Source of the DNA: Methanomassiliicoccus sp.
Lineage (GTDB): Archaea; Thermoplasmatota; Thermoplasmata; Methanomassiliicoccales; Methanomassiliicoccaceae
NCBI GenBank assembly: GCA_033485155.1
Contig: JAWQJJ010000003.1
Coordinates: 1 to 64,000, forward strand
Direction of reading: 5' to 3'
DNA: 64,000 bases
The translations under genes and the position numbers were made by a program. This document shows positions 1 through 8,373 of the stretch, in pieces. Every line of letters begins with the position of its first letter. Position 1 is the first letter of the stretch. A model generated the notes under the pieces. It was not told the DNA's origin, searched no databases, and saw only the letters and a list, made by a program, of their open reading frames with translations.

Positions 1-124
1 CGCCCTTCTGACCGATCTCCTGGTAAAACTCCTTGCCGTGGGTCTCGGATGTCTTCTCGCCGCCCATGCGGCCGGCCTCGGCCGTGGTCATCTCTCCGCT
101 CTTGGTACGCTTCTTCTCAGCCAT
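1..124 (-). CDS. KGG-motif stress-type small protein (3' truncated by window edge)
   Basis: The visible 41 N-terminal residues begin MAEKKRTKSGEMTTAEAG and continue with a GRMGGEKTSETHGKEFYQEIG repeat-like segment. Such lysine/glycine-rich units are seen in the KGG (Con-10/general stress, LEA-5-like) hydrophilic proteins, which are thought to be unstructured and stress-protective. The start is set by a GGAGG ribosome-binding site 7-8 bases before the ATG at 124. An A/T-rich box near 176-188 on the minus strand fits a promoter with a leader of about 30 bases. The C-terminus lies outside the window, so length and repeat number are unknown. Confidence 0.8.
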   Translation of the reverse strand, partial: MAEKKRTKSGEMTTAEAGRMGGEKTSETHGKEFYQEIGQKG

Positions 125-669
125 GTTGTTGCCTCCTTCACCCTTGTATTCGGGCAGACCCAGCCTTCTCTAGCACACGATATTTGACCATTTACCATCA
201 CCATGGCGAGGAAAATTGGAAACGGCGCCGATAGTGCTGCTTTCCATCACATGTCGACCTGCACCAATCGGACCGTGTTCGACGGCGATCTCACATCCCT
301 ACGGTGGTTCAAGGATGCGTGTGGGGGTAAGGAATGCTGCATGGGGCGGAGGAGCTTCTCATGTCGCCCCTTTCTAGGCAAGGCAGGTGTGATATGCGGA
401 GGTGATCTCCGGGGTCGATGGGGTGCAAGGCGGCCCTAGGCAACAACGCCAGTATGCCGATCAAAGCATGGAGAGAGGAGTGGGGTGACGAGTATTGTCA
501 TCAACGATGGGTGCCGCACCATTCCATGGCGAACGGCCATTGTATTGACAAAGGGGCGCTGTTGTTCTAGGGCGCGTCCCCTTTAACAGAAAAAGCTCCG
601 GCCCAGGGCATATCGAGAAAAATGGCGCCCTTACGCCACCTCGACAGAGCGGGATGCACTGACCCTGAA

Positions 670-716
670 CCGGCGTTACTACTAGAGAATGAAGCTATAA
701 ACGACTTTGCCTGACC
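670..716. repeat. CTATAAACG dispersed repeat, copy A
   Basis: CCGGC, 20 bases, then CTATAAACGACTTTGCCTGA followed by CC. Same layout as copies near 40.9 and 41.3 kb. Confidence 0.6.
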
Positions 717-803
717 CTGCAATGGAAAAGCTCAGGGGCAGAATGCGCAGAGTGAATTTGACCACCACGCATATCGGCATAGCAGATACCTCCCGGCCCG
801 AAG

Positions 804-812
804 GTTATATAT
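804..812 (+). promoter_or_regulatory. TATA box of the gene at 834
   Basis: GTTATATAT lies about 26 bases upstream of the ATG at 834, the spacing expected for an archaeal TATA box driving a leaderless transcript. Confidence 0.6.
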
Positions 813-833
813 GGGCTGTTCAAAGGACCATCC

Positions 834-1205
834 ATGGCAGTCGTGGACCTGATCGATCTGGTCGATCAGAGGCTGGCCCAATTCGAAGCGGACGAGGAAG
901 AAATTCGAACCGAGGAGACCTACTTGGCCGGCGAGACGGGCATATGGTGCCTGCTCTCGATATTTGACGATGGAACCGACGAGCTCATCGGCTTTGAGTT
1001 CATCGAGACCGCGGAGAGCTGGAAGCGACCTGATGCCATTCTGGAGTACAATGAGACGGTCACCGAAGGTTTCAACGTCCTGGTGATCGTCCCTGACGAT
1101 TCGTTCGTAGAGATGAACGAGCTACTAGCTAGGGCGGGGGACTCGACCATCATGGTCTCTGACTACAGCGCCATGGAGCTTGTTCCCCGGGTTTTGGCCG
1201 GATAA
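834..1205 (+). CDS. Small acidic protein of unknown function
   Basis: A 123-residue protein rich in Asp and Glu, without Cys clusters, membrane segments or a signal peptide. I do not recognise a family. The N-terminal 30 residues look helical; the middle (residues about 35-60 and 85-95) has alternating hydrophobic residues suggesting a mixed alpha/beta fold. The start is supported by a well-placed TATA box at 804-812 and the absence of a ribosome-binding site, so a leaderless message is likely. It stands alone between a repeat-containing region and a convergent GNAT gene. Confidence 0.65.
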   Translation: MAVVDLIDLVDQRLAQFEADEEEIRTEETYLAGETGIWCLLSIFDDGTDELIGFEFIETAESWKRPDAILEYNETVTEGFNVLVIVPDDSFVEMNELLARAGDSTIMVSDYSAMELVPRVLAG

Positions 1206-1557
1206 TGACATGGCCATTATTCATAACGAACCATTCTTTAAATATATTGAGCGGTCAAACAATATCACCGGCTAAGGGTGCCTGCACCTACATCATTTCC
1301 TCTAGGCTTCTGTTTGCCCGGACGCCGCTGGAATAATAGGCACCCTGGCCGTTCTCACGTCTGTATAGATGCAGATGGCTTGATAAAGAAGAGCAATTAG
1401 CAAAGTGCGCCTCTATCTCTGAATCAACCATCTTCGAGTTGTTGGGCTCGCCTATAAATTCATGCTTGGTTGCGACTTCAATGTAGTTCGATGCGACCTG
1501 ATGATCGTGACTGAGCCACCTGATCGGTCCTAGCTGGAGTCCCGGCAAGATGTGATC
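1206..1557. other. Intergenic region, possible remnant reading frame
   Basis: A TATA-like TTTAAATATAT run lies at about 1236-1246 with no obvious gene behind it. A minus-strand open frame of 86 codons at 1288-1548 has a segment (LH..RREN.GAY) resembling a frame in the repeat copy near 41.2 kb, so it may be a gene remnant, but there is no clear start signal. Confidence 0.35.
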
Positions 1558-2397
1558 CTAGACGCATTCATGACATATCCCGGCCACTGGCATGATGCAT
1601 GATGGGGTCCAGGAAAAAATCCTGAATTCGCATAGCTTCCTGAAGCCCATCCGTTCGTAGATCGGCAGGCCAAGCTCGCTCGCCTCGAGGACGGCGATGT
1701 CCATGCCCGCTTCTCTCGCGAATAGAAGAGATTCACGGGTCATCGCAGTCCCTATTCCCTGTCCCCGGGCACCTCTGATTGTGCCGACCATGTACATGCT
1801 GGCCACATTTTCATGGAGAACTAGAAGGGATGTCGATACGGGCCTTCCGTCGAGAGTACCGAGGAACCAGTGGCGAGAGGGACCGAAACCGTAGTTCATG
1901 ATGATAGTGTCCCAGCCGGCCCTAGCGCGCTCCGGAAGTTCGAACACATCGATGGTCGTGTCGATGAATTCCTTCATGGATCCGGAATCCTCGACACGTC
2001 TGATCTCCAGTCCTCTTGGCAGCGGCTCACGGCCCACGGATCCCAGGTCTGCGGCCATACCCGCCTCAGTAGGTCCTTGAGCCATCCCAAGGCGTAGCAG
2101 GAATTCATCCAGTTCTTGAGGAGTACTCGATGGACCCAGGACCCAGCTCATGGGCATTCGAGCGTTCTGGAAATGAGCCATGGCATCCCTGACCCTTTGT
2201 GCGGCATCTTCGCAGCCGAACCTCGGGTTCAGAACCCCGTTGAAGGGGGCGATAGGTAGGCCAGTCGAGTAGATGATGATGTCGGGATCCCTGCGCAGGA
2301 AGGAGCAATTGGCATCAGCACAAAAAGACACCATATCATCGTAGTAGGTCGTCTCAATGGCCTGTACTAGTTCCCCGTCCGTGTATCTGCCCATCAT
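1558..2397 (-). CDS. GNAT-family N-acetyltransferase
   Basis: A 279-residue protein whose C-terminal part (about residues 135-265) is a GNAT fold. The acetyl-CoA pyrophosphate loop reads RGARGQGIGTAM, matching the R/Q-x-x-G-x-G/A signature. It is followed by an LEASELGLPIYERMGF stretch typical of GNAT beta-6/alpha-4. The N-terminal half is an extra domain also seen in other long archaeal and bacterial GNATs; the acceptor cannot be told from sequence. The start is chosen at the first of two adjacent ATGs because a GAGGTG ribosome-binding site precedes it. The frame stays open upstream, but there is no start signal there. The gene is monocistronic, with a TATA-like element (TTTATACAA) near 2525-2537 implying a long leader. 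Confidence 0.8.
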   Translation of the reverse strand: MMGRYTDGELVQAIETTYYDDMVSFCADANCSFLRRDPDIIIYSTGLPIAPFNGVLNPRFGCEDAAQRVRDAMAHFQNARMPMSWVLGPSSTPQELDEFLLRLGMAQGPTEAGMAADLGSVGREPLPRGLEIRRVEDSGSMKEFIDTTIDVFELPERARAGWDTIIMNYGFGPSRHWFLGTLDGRPVSTSLLVLHENVASMYMVGTIRGARGQGIGTAMTRESLLFAREAGMDIAVLEASELGLPIYERMGFRKLCEFRIFSWTPSCIMPVAGICHECV

Positions 2398-2770
2398 CGC
2401 ACCTCGCCCTGGGTTCGGAAGAGAAAAGGGTCCATCCGTCCCATTTCTCGAACATCCAGATGTTGGTTCGTTCACCCGATCCCATAGCTCGTTGGCATCA
2501 TCGGCCTTATGAATGCTTGCATTGTATTGTATAAATGAAGATAAAATAGAGGAGCGAAGGTGAGCCGGACTCCGATCATCGGATCTTTCCTTACCGATCC
2601 CGAGGTGAAGGGGAGCGGACCGGATCATCTGGTGAAGAAAAACACCCCGCTTTCCGCAATGGACTTTTCCGGTCGGAGGTTTTTCACGTGCAATGGAAGG
2701 GCGATCCTTCAAACACTAGCTAAGCCGGAGTTTGACATTTTCTCAATATCTTTGATACCGTCGGATTTAT

Positions 2771-2787
2771 GTAGGAAATCATCCTAC
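2771..2787. promoter_or_regulatory. Palindrome 1 upstream of marR, candidate operator
   Basis: GTAGGA-AATCA-TCCTAC is a perfect 6-5-6 inverted repeat just downstream of a TTTAT TATA-like box at about 2765-2771. It lies where a bound MarR dimer would block transcription factor B or polymerase. Confidence 0.55.
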
Positions 2788-2792
2788 GCCCG

Positions 2793-2815
2793 GATAGTAC
2801 GGAGATTGTACTATC
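2793..2815. promoter_or_regulatory. Palindrome 2 upstream of marR, candidate operator
   Basis: GATAGTAC, a 7-base spacer, then GTACTATC form a perfect 8-base inverted repeat, with outer CCGG bases extending the symmetry. It ends 30 bases before the marR start codon. Autoregulation by the adjacent MarR protein is the simplest reading. Confidence 0.6.
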
Positions 2816-2844
2816 TCCGGAGATGAACATCCGAGGTAGCTCAG

Positions 2845-3342
2845 ATGGAATATGATGGAAAGAACGATAGTTTGGGGGATCTCGCCGGCGTCATCCTCAG
2901 GACCGTGCCGCTCCTCTTCAGGAGGGTGATCAGGAAGGATGAGCTGCTGGATGGAAGCCCCGCAGCGTACCCGAAGATCGGCGTGCTCGTAGTCCTCAAG
3001 AACGAAGGACCTCTGCCCCTCTCCGTGATCGCCGAGAGACTATCGTGTTCTCGCCAGAACCTCACGACCCTCACGGACCGCCTGGAGGCCGAAGGCCTGG
3101 TGAAGCGCTCACCCGGTATCAAGGACCGGAGGGTCGTGAACCTGGATCTAACCGAGGCCGGAAGACAGTGTATCAAGAACACGGGAGAGCGGATGAGGCA
3201 GAGACTGATCAAGGAGCTTGAGAACATGGAGGACTCGGACATCGAAGACCTGCGAAGCTCCTTCGAGATCATCGAGAGGACCTTCCTTAAGGTCGCCGCC
3301 CACAGCGGACCGGACGACCATTGCTCTCTTGGATCGAGGTGA
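2845..3342 (+). CDS. MarR-family transcriptional regulator
   Basis: A 165-residue winged-helix protein. Residues about 50-105 hold the DNA-binding domain: recognition helix around SRQNLTTLTDRLEAEGL followed by the wing RSPGIKDRRVVNLDLT, in which the D-R-R motif is characteristic of MarR. N- and C-terminal helices would form the dimer interface. The start has an upstream GAGGT ribosome-binding sequence. The gene leads a tight operon with an MFS exporter (4 bases downstream) and a UspA protein. Two palindromes sit in its promoter, the classic layout of a repressor that controls a drug or toxin exporter and itself and is released by a ligand. Confidence 0.9.
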   Translation: MEYDGKNDSLGDLAGVILRTVPLLFRRVIRKDELLDGSPAAYPKIGVLVVLKNEGPLPLSVIAERLSCSRQNLTTLTDRLEAEGLVKRSPGIKDRRVVNLDLTEAGRQCIKNTGERMRQRLIKELENMEDSDIEDLRSSFEIIERTFLKVAAHSGPDDHCSLGSR

Positions 3343-3346
3343 TAAT

Positions 3347-4828
3347 ATGACTGATGATTCGATGAAACCGGGGTACGAGTGGACCGTGCTCTCGGTAACC
3401 ACGATAGGTATCCTTATGTCGGTGATGCAGAGCTCCGCTTTGCTCATCGCCCTGCCCGATATGATGAGCGCGCTGCACATGGGCATGTTCACGGTGATGT
3501 GGGTGCTGCTCGTCTACATGCTGATCACCACCGCCATGGTCCCCTTATTCGGCCGCTTGGCTGATATGTTCGGGAGGAAGAACCTGTACGTATTGGGCTT
3601 CGGGGTGTTCACCCTTGGTTCGTTGCTCTGCGTTTTCGCCAGCCCGGCGAACCAGGGAATGGACCTCATCGTATACCGTATCGTACAGGCGCTGGGTGGG
3701 GCCCTGGTGACGGCGAACGGTACACCGATGGTCGCTGATGCGTTCAAGGCCAACCGCCTCGGCCTGGGCCTGGGGATCAACGGGATCGCGGCTGGCGCGG
3801 GCATGGTGATGGGGCCGGTGGTCGGTGGGATCCTCGCGCCCTATGGCTGGGAGTGGATCTTCCTGTACAACGTCCCCTTCGGGATTCTGGGGACCGTCTG
3901 GGCCTATGTGAGGCTGAAGGAACCGGCCAATGTTCCGAAGACTCCGGGCTTTGACTGGTGGGGCTGTGCGACCTTCATCGTCGGGATGTCCTCCCTTCTC
4001 CTGGCCGTTTCTCTGTACTCGTTCCCCATGGGCCTGAGCATGGACACCATCTACGCTCTGTTCGTCATCGGTGCCGTTGGGATCGCGGCATTCATATGGG
4101 TCGAGCTCAGGGCAAAAACGCCGATGCTGGACCTCCACCTCTTCAAGAACCCTGACTTCGCCATAGGTTGCACTACCAGCATGCTCAATGGACTGACCAG
4201 GGGGGCGATGCTCTTCCTGCTGATCTTCTTCCTGCAAGGCCCCTATGGGCAGGATCCGCTTACCGCGGGGTTGAGCCTCATCCCCATGGGTCTAGCCATG
4301 ATCGTGATCGCTCCTCTCTCCGGCCGCGCGGCAGACCGGCAGGGGACCCGCCCCCTCATCGTCGGCGGGCTCGGTCTGATGGCCGTCAGCATGCTGGGCC
4401 TGGTCTTCATTGACCACAACACACCATTCTGGTGGCTGATGGTCCTCACCTTGGTCTCGGGCATCGCGGGCAGCGTGTTCATGTCCCCGAACAGCAAATC
4501 GGTGATGAACGCTGCTCCTCCCGAGAGGAGAGGCATCGCCTCGGGCACGAGGATGATGCTCATGAACGTGGGGTCCATGGTCAGCATGGCCGTCGCCATT
4601 CCCATGGTCATGACCGGCCTGTCGAACGAGGACATGACCGCCCTGTTCCTGTACGGAGGAGGCATCAGTTCCGAAGCTCTGGTAACGTTCGAGAACGGTC
4701 TGCATCAGGCATTCCTGCTCTTCCTCATCATCTCGCTGATAACCTTCGGCATCTCCCTGCTTAAGTTCAAGCCGGCGAAAGTGGTCGTCGAGGACGGGAA
4801 CGGAAGAGAACGGGCGAGGAGCAATTAG
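3347..4828 (+). CDS. MFS multidrug exporter, DHA2 (EmrB/QacA-like) family
   Basis: A 493-residue membrane protein with about 14 predicted transmembrane segments, the DHA2 drug:proton antiporter topology. Motif A (GRLADMFGRK) is at residues 69-78 after TM2. The antiporter motif C is recognisable in TM5 (GAGMVMGPVVGG). The start at 3347 follows a GAGGTGATA ribosome-binding site that overlaps the marR stop codon; an in-frame extension upstream lies inside marR and is rejected. Operon position behind marR suggests inducible efflux of a hydrophobic toxic compound; the substrate cannot be named. Confidence 0.9.
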   Translation: MTDDSMKPGYEWTVLSVTTIGILMSVMQSSALLIALPDMMSALHMGMFTVMWVLLVYMLITTAMVPLFGRLADMFGRKNLYVLGFGVFTLGSLLCVFASPANQGMDLIVYRIVQALGGALVTANGTPMVADAFKANRLGLGLGINGIAAGAGMVMGPVVGGILAPYGWEWIFLYNVPFGILGTVWAYVRLKEPANVPKTPGFDWWGCATFIVGMSSLLLAVSLYSFPMGLSMDTIYALFVIGAVGIAAFIWVELRAKTPMLDLHLFKNPDFAIGCTTSMLNGLTRGAMLFLLIFFLQGPYGQDPLTAGLSLIPMGLAMIVIAPLSGRAADRQGTRPLIVGGLGLMAVSMLGLVFIDHNTPFWWLMVLTLVSGIAGSVFMSPNSKSVMNAAPPERRGIASGTRMMLMNVGSMVSMAVAIPMVMTGLSNEDMTALFLYGGGISSEALVTFENGLHQAFLLFLIISLITFGISLLKFKPAKVVVEDGNGRERARSN

Positions 4829-4840
4829 GAGGGGTGAAAG

Positions 4841-5716
4841 ATGATTCCATACCATAGGATAATCATAGCCACCGACGGGACCGACAAGACCACGCCAGCG
4901 GTCCAGTACGGCCTGGGCGTGGCCAAGGCCATGGGCGCGGAGGTCACCGCCATGTGCGTGATTGATGAGAGCCCGTACGAGAACGTGGCGAACGTTACCG
5001 TATCAGAGGTCGAATCTATTAGATATCGTAGCAGTGCGGGGGCGGTGGAGGCCGTCATGGCCCAGGGTCGAGCCCATGGCATAAAGATGAGGGCGCTGAT
5101 GACCAGCGGCACTCCGTCAGCCGAGATCGTCCGAGCGTCATCCGACCATGATCTTATCGTCATGGGAACGGAGGGGCGCATGGGCGTATCGCACCTTCTG
5201 CTAGGCAGCGTGGCCGAGAAGGTGGTCCGATACGCCCCGACCCCGATCCTGGTCGTTCACAGCGGAATGCGTATCGGGGGCGACCTGCCCATGGTGCGGA
5301 AGCTACTGATACCGACCGACGGGAGCGAGAACACCAGGCCGGCTATCGCTCAGGGACTGGCATTGGCCAAGCTCCTGGGTGCCGAGGTCACGGCATTGAG
5401 CGTCGCCGATCCCGGAGCGGAGAACCACTCCAGGCTCCAGGAGGGGAGCCAGCGGCTAACGGAGAATGATTGCCATGAGGCGGTAGACTACATCAAGGAC
5501 TTGGGCCGGGACCTAGGCGCAATCATCGTCCATGAGGCGGTCGTCACCGGTATCCCTTCCGAAGAGATAGTGAAAGCATCGTCCGAGCACGATCTCGTCG
5601 TCATGGGTACCGTAGGACGAACGGGGCTCGCACACATCCGCCTGGGGAGCGTGGCCGAGAGGACCGTTCGTCAGGCCAGATGTCCCGTGCTCGTGGTAAG
5701 AGCAATGGCACCCTGA
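4841..5716 (+). CDS. Tandem universal stress protein (two UspA domains)
   Basis: A 291-residue cytoplasmic protein made of two UspA domains (about 1-140 and 150-290). Each domain starts with a beta-strand ending in ATDG or PTDG. Each carries the ATP-binding G-x2-G-x9-G-S signature (GTEGRMG...LGS at about 109-123 and GTVGRTG...LGS near 250-264), so both halves probably bind ATP. A GGAGGGG ribosome-binding site precedes the ATG, 12 bases after the MFS stop, making it the third gene of the marR operon. A role in the same stress response is an inference. Confidence 0.9.
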   Translation: MIPYHRIIIATDGTDKTTPAVQYGLGVAKAMGAEVTAMCVIDESPYENVANVTVSEVESIRYRSSAGAVEAVMAQGRAHGIKMRALMTSGTPSAEIVRASSDHDLIVMGTEGRMGVSHLLLGSVAEKVVRYAPTPILVVHSGMRIGGDLPMVRKLLIPTDGSENTRPAIAQGLALAKLLGAEVTALSVADPGAENHSRLQEGSQRLTENDCHEAVDYIKDLGRDLGAIIVHEAVVTGIPSEEIVKASSEHDLVVMGTVGRTGLAHIRLGSVAERTVRQARCPVLVVRAMAP

Positions 5717-5853
5717 TGGCACTCTGATCGATGCTCCCCTTCCATCTCGTGCCATCGGGAGGGACATTCGCCGTTCCAATATGAACGGCCTCCGATATTC
5801 ATGGACGTCGCACGACACACTGAGGACTTGCGCATCCAAGGGGGGCCATGGGC

Positions 5854-8226
5854 CTATTGCTTGCTGAATAGCATGTGCATGAGGTCCTCGGGCTTGACCA
5901 TGTGGCTGTGGTTGTCGGCACCCGCGGTGATCTCCACCCACTTGATCTCCCCGTTGAACACCGTGCGCTGCAGATCCACACCTAGGACCGAGGTGCCAGT
6001 CTCGCAGCCGATATCCAGGCCTTCGGTGGCTGAGAATATCATCGGCTGAGTGGCCTCGACCCTTCCTCCGCCGGCCTTGTCCCCATCGTAGTAGATAGTG
6101 ACCGTCCCTCCCTTGGCCAATCCCCCGCCGTCGTAAGCGAACTCAGCCCTCACCTGGTGCTCACCGGAAGAGAGCGCCCGGTCAGCTCTCACCGTGAACA
6201 GCTTGACCCCGAACAAGTTGTAGACGAACACCGCGGTGCCGGCCTCCATGAGGAGGGCCCACCCGCCGATCTTGCCACCCTGAGCAATGATCGTGCCCTC
6301 CGCCTGGCCCTCGGGAACGACGATCTGAGATGTGACCTGGAAGGATCGGTTCTTCATCGTAAGGACCGTCGCTTCGGTGATGCGCTTCATTCCTGGGAAG
6401 AACACCTGCCGATCTCCCTTAACGAAAGCCGGCCGACCAGCCATCTCCGGAATGATCCTTTCCACCACACGGTCATCAAGGGGAATGACGTTGTACTTGG
6501 TGGCCTCGATCAGGAACTGACGCTGCAGCTTGTGCAGGATCTCCGGCCTCTCCTTGGACAGATCATGGGCCTGGGTAAAGTCCGTTCGGCCATCGTAAAG
6601 TTCCCACACGTCATCGTTAAAAGGTACCTGCTTCGCACCCGCCTCCAGCTTCCAAGGCGTGCGGTGCTTGGTGCAGGCGCTCCATCCCTTGTAATAAATC
6701 CCACGGTTGCCGAACATCTCGAAGTACTGCACGTCGTGGCGTTCCGGCTCCTCCGGTAAGTTGAACGAGTACATCATGCTCACCCCCTCGTATGGACTCT
6801 GGGTCACTCCGTGGACCATGATCGGCTCCGGTATCCCCGCCGCCTCCAGGATCGTAGGCGCGACATCGATGATGTGGCAGAACTGGGAGCGCAGGCCGCC
6901 CCTCTCCCGAATGTATTCTGGCCAGTGGACGATCGTTCCGTTCCTCGTGCCTCCCCAGTGTGAGGCCACCTGCTTCGTCCACTGGTACGGCGAGTCCATG
7001 GCCCAGGCCCAACCAACAGCGTAGTGGTTGTAAGCCTCGGTTCCGCCCCATTTCTCCAGGTTGGAGATCAGAAACTCCGGGGTCTCGATGATCTCCCCCA
7101 TTCCGTTAAGGGGGATGAACTCGTTGAACGTCCCTCTCAACGTCCCTTCAGCCGACGCGCCGTTGTCACCGATGATGACGAAGATCAGGGTGTCGTCAAG
7201 AATGCCCAGTTGCTCGATCGCATCGATCAATCTGCCGACATGATGGTCGGTATGGGACAGGAAGGCGGCGTAGGTCTCCATCTGTCGCTCCAGCACCGGC
7301 CTCAGCTCGGCCGGCATCTCGTCCCAGGCGGGGATCTCCGGCGGCCTCTTGGTCAGCTCGGCCTCCGGCGGAATGACTCCCAGCCGCTTCTGTTCCTCGA
7401 AAGTCAGTTCGCGCTGCCGGTCCCAGCCGTGAGCGAACTTGCCCTTGTACCGTTCGATCCACTCCTTCGGCACGTGGTGAGGAGCGTGGGTCGCGCCAGG
7501 AGCGAAGTACACGAAGAAGGGCTTTTCCGGAGCGAGGGACTTTTGAGAGCGCATCCAGTTAATGGCATGGTCGGCCAGATCTTCCGTGAGATGGTAACCC
7601 TCTTCGGGAGTCTTGGGCGGCTCGACCGGAGTGGTGCCCTCATAGAGGGATGGGTACCACTGGTTGTCCTCTCCTCCGATGAAGCCGTAATAATATTCGA
7701 ACCCGGAGCCGGTTGGCCACATGTCAAATGGGCCGACCTGGCTGTTTTGGAATACCGGCACCTCATGACACTTGCCGAACTGCGCGGTGTTATAGCCGTT
7801 CAACTTGAGAGTCTCGGGAAGTGTGGCCTTGTTGTTCGGACGAAGAGAGGTCATACCAGGGGCCGAGGTCGCGATCTCGGTGACGCTCCCCATGTTGACC
7901 GAGTGGTGGTTCCTGCCGGTCAACAGGGCTGCCCGGGTGGGGGCGCAGAGGGCAGTAGTGTGGAAACGGTCGTAACGCAGGCCCCCCTGGGCCAACTTCT
8001 CGAAGTTCGGCGTTTCACACGGCCCCCCGAACACGCTGGAAGAGCCGAAGCCGGCATCATCGAGCAGAACGATGAGAATATTGGGCGCGCCCTCGGGCGG
8101 CGTCAACGGCTCGATGGGCGGAAACCGGTTGTCTGGGTCCCTTGCATCGATGGTGGTCAAGTTGAACTTAACCTGATCGGGGATCGGCAGTATCACACGG
8201 GATTGTTGGTTTGGTCCATTGGGCAA
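5854..8226 (-). CDS. Type I (formylglycine) sulfatase, arylsulfatase-like
   Basis: A 790-residue sulfatase of the alkaline-phosphatase superfamily. The catalytic Cys94 sits in the C-x-P-x-R signature (LCAPTRAALLTGR), the residue converted to formylglycine. Asp56-Asp57 in LLDDAGFG are calcium ligands and HAPHHVPK and IGDNGAS are further active-site motifs. There is no signal peptide, so the enzyme should act in the cytoplasm. Length and C-terminal domain resemble the approximately 780-residue AtsD-like arylsulfatases of actinobacteria. The neighbouring upstream gene encodes an anaerobic sulfatase-maturing enzyme, so the pair is functionally self-sufficient. The start has a GAGGGG sequence 16 bases upstream and a TATA-like TTATATT near 8288. 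Likely acquired from bacteria. Confidence 0.92.
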   Translation of the reverse strand: MPNGPNQQSRVILPIPDQVKFNLTTIDARDPDNRFPPIEPLTPPEGAPNILIVLLDDAGFGSSSVFGGPCETPNFEKLAQGGLRYDRFHTTALCAPTRAALLTGRNHHSVNMGSVTEIATSAPGMTSLRPNNKATLPETLKLNGYNTAQFGKCHEVPVFQNSQVGPFDMWPTGSGFEYYYGFIGGEDNQWYPSLYEGTTPVEPPKTPEEGYHLTEDLADHAINWMRSQKSLAPEKPFFVYFAPGATHAPHHVPKEWIERYKGKFAHGWDRQRELTFEEQKRLGVIPPEAELTKRPPEIPAWDEMPAELRPVLERQMETYAAFLSHTDHHVGRLIDAIEQLGILDDTLIFVIIGDNGASAEGTLRGTFNEFIPLNGMGEIIETPEFLISNLEKWGGTEAYNHYAVGWAWAMDSPYQWTKQVASHWGGTRNGTIVHWPEYIRERGGLRSQFCHIIDVAPTILEAAGIPEPIMVHGVTQSPYEGVSMMYSFNLPEEPERHDVQYFEMFGNRGIYYKGWSACTKHRTPWKLEAGAKQVPFNDDVWELYDGRTDFTQAHDLSKERPEILHKLQRQFLIEATKYNVIPLDDRVVERIIPEMAGRPAFVKGDRQVFFPGMKRITEATVLTMKNRSFQVTSQIVVPEGQAEGTIIAQGGKIGGWALLMEAGTAVFVYNLFGVKLFTVRADRALSSGEHQVRAEFAYDGGGLAKGGTVTIYYDGDKAGGGRVEATQPMIFSATEGLDIGCETGTSVLGVDLQRTVFNGEIKWVEITAGADNHSHMVKPEDLMHMLFSKQ

Positions 8227-8373
8227 TTTTCACACCCCTCGCTTGCTTTCTCATTGATTAGAACAAGACGTGTCAGGTCCAGGAATATAAGAATTGCACT
8301 CCACACCGGAGACCATCGGCGTGAGCGGAGGATCCGCTCGCTCAACGAAGACATTAAGTGAGTGGTGGTTCGG

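Larger units (their letters stand above)
125..833. other. Intergenic stretch with an inverted repeat and a dispersed-repeat copy
   Basis: I see no convincing gene here. Bases 550-559 and 573-584 form an imperfect inverted repeat (AAAGGGGCGC against GCGTCCCCTTT). Bases 670-716 carry one of three copies of a dispersed element described separately. A possible 78-residue frame at 203-439 has no family resemblance and its TATA-like box is better explained as the promoter of the minus-strand KGG gene. Confidence 0.5.

Noticed and set aside
203-439. 78-codon frame with a nearby TATA-like box
   Set aside because: The composition is not protein-like (Cys/Arg/Gly-rich without pattern), and the box fits the minus-strand KGG gene better.
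2831-2850. tRNA-like D-arm sequence (GGTAGCTCAGATGG) at the marR start
   Set aside because: No acceptor stem, anticodon or T-arm pairs around it; the bases are the marR ribosome-binding site and start codon.
7024-8361. 445-codon plus-strand frame
   Set aside because: It is the antisense of the sulfatase gene, whose catalytic motifs are unambiguous; high GC produces such shadows.
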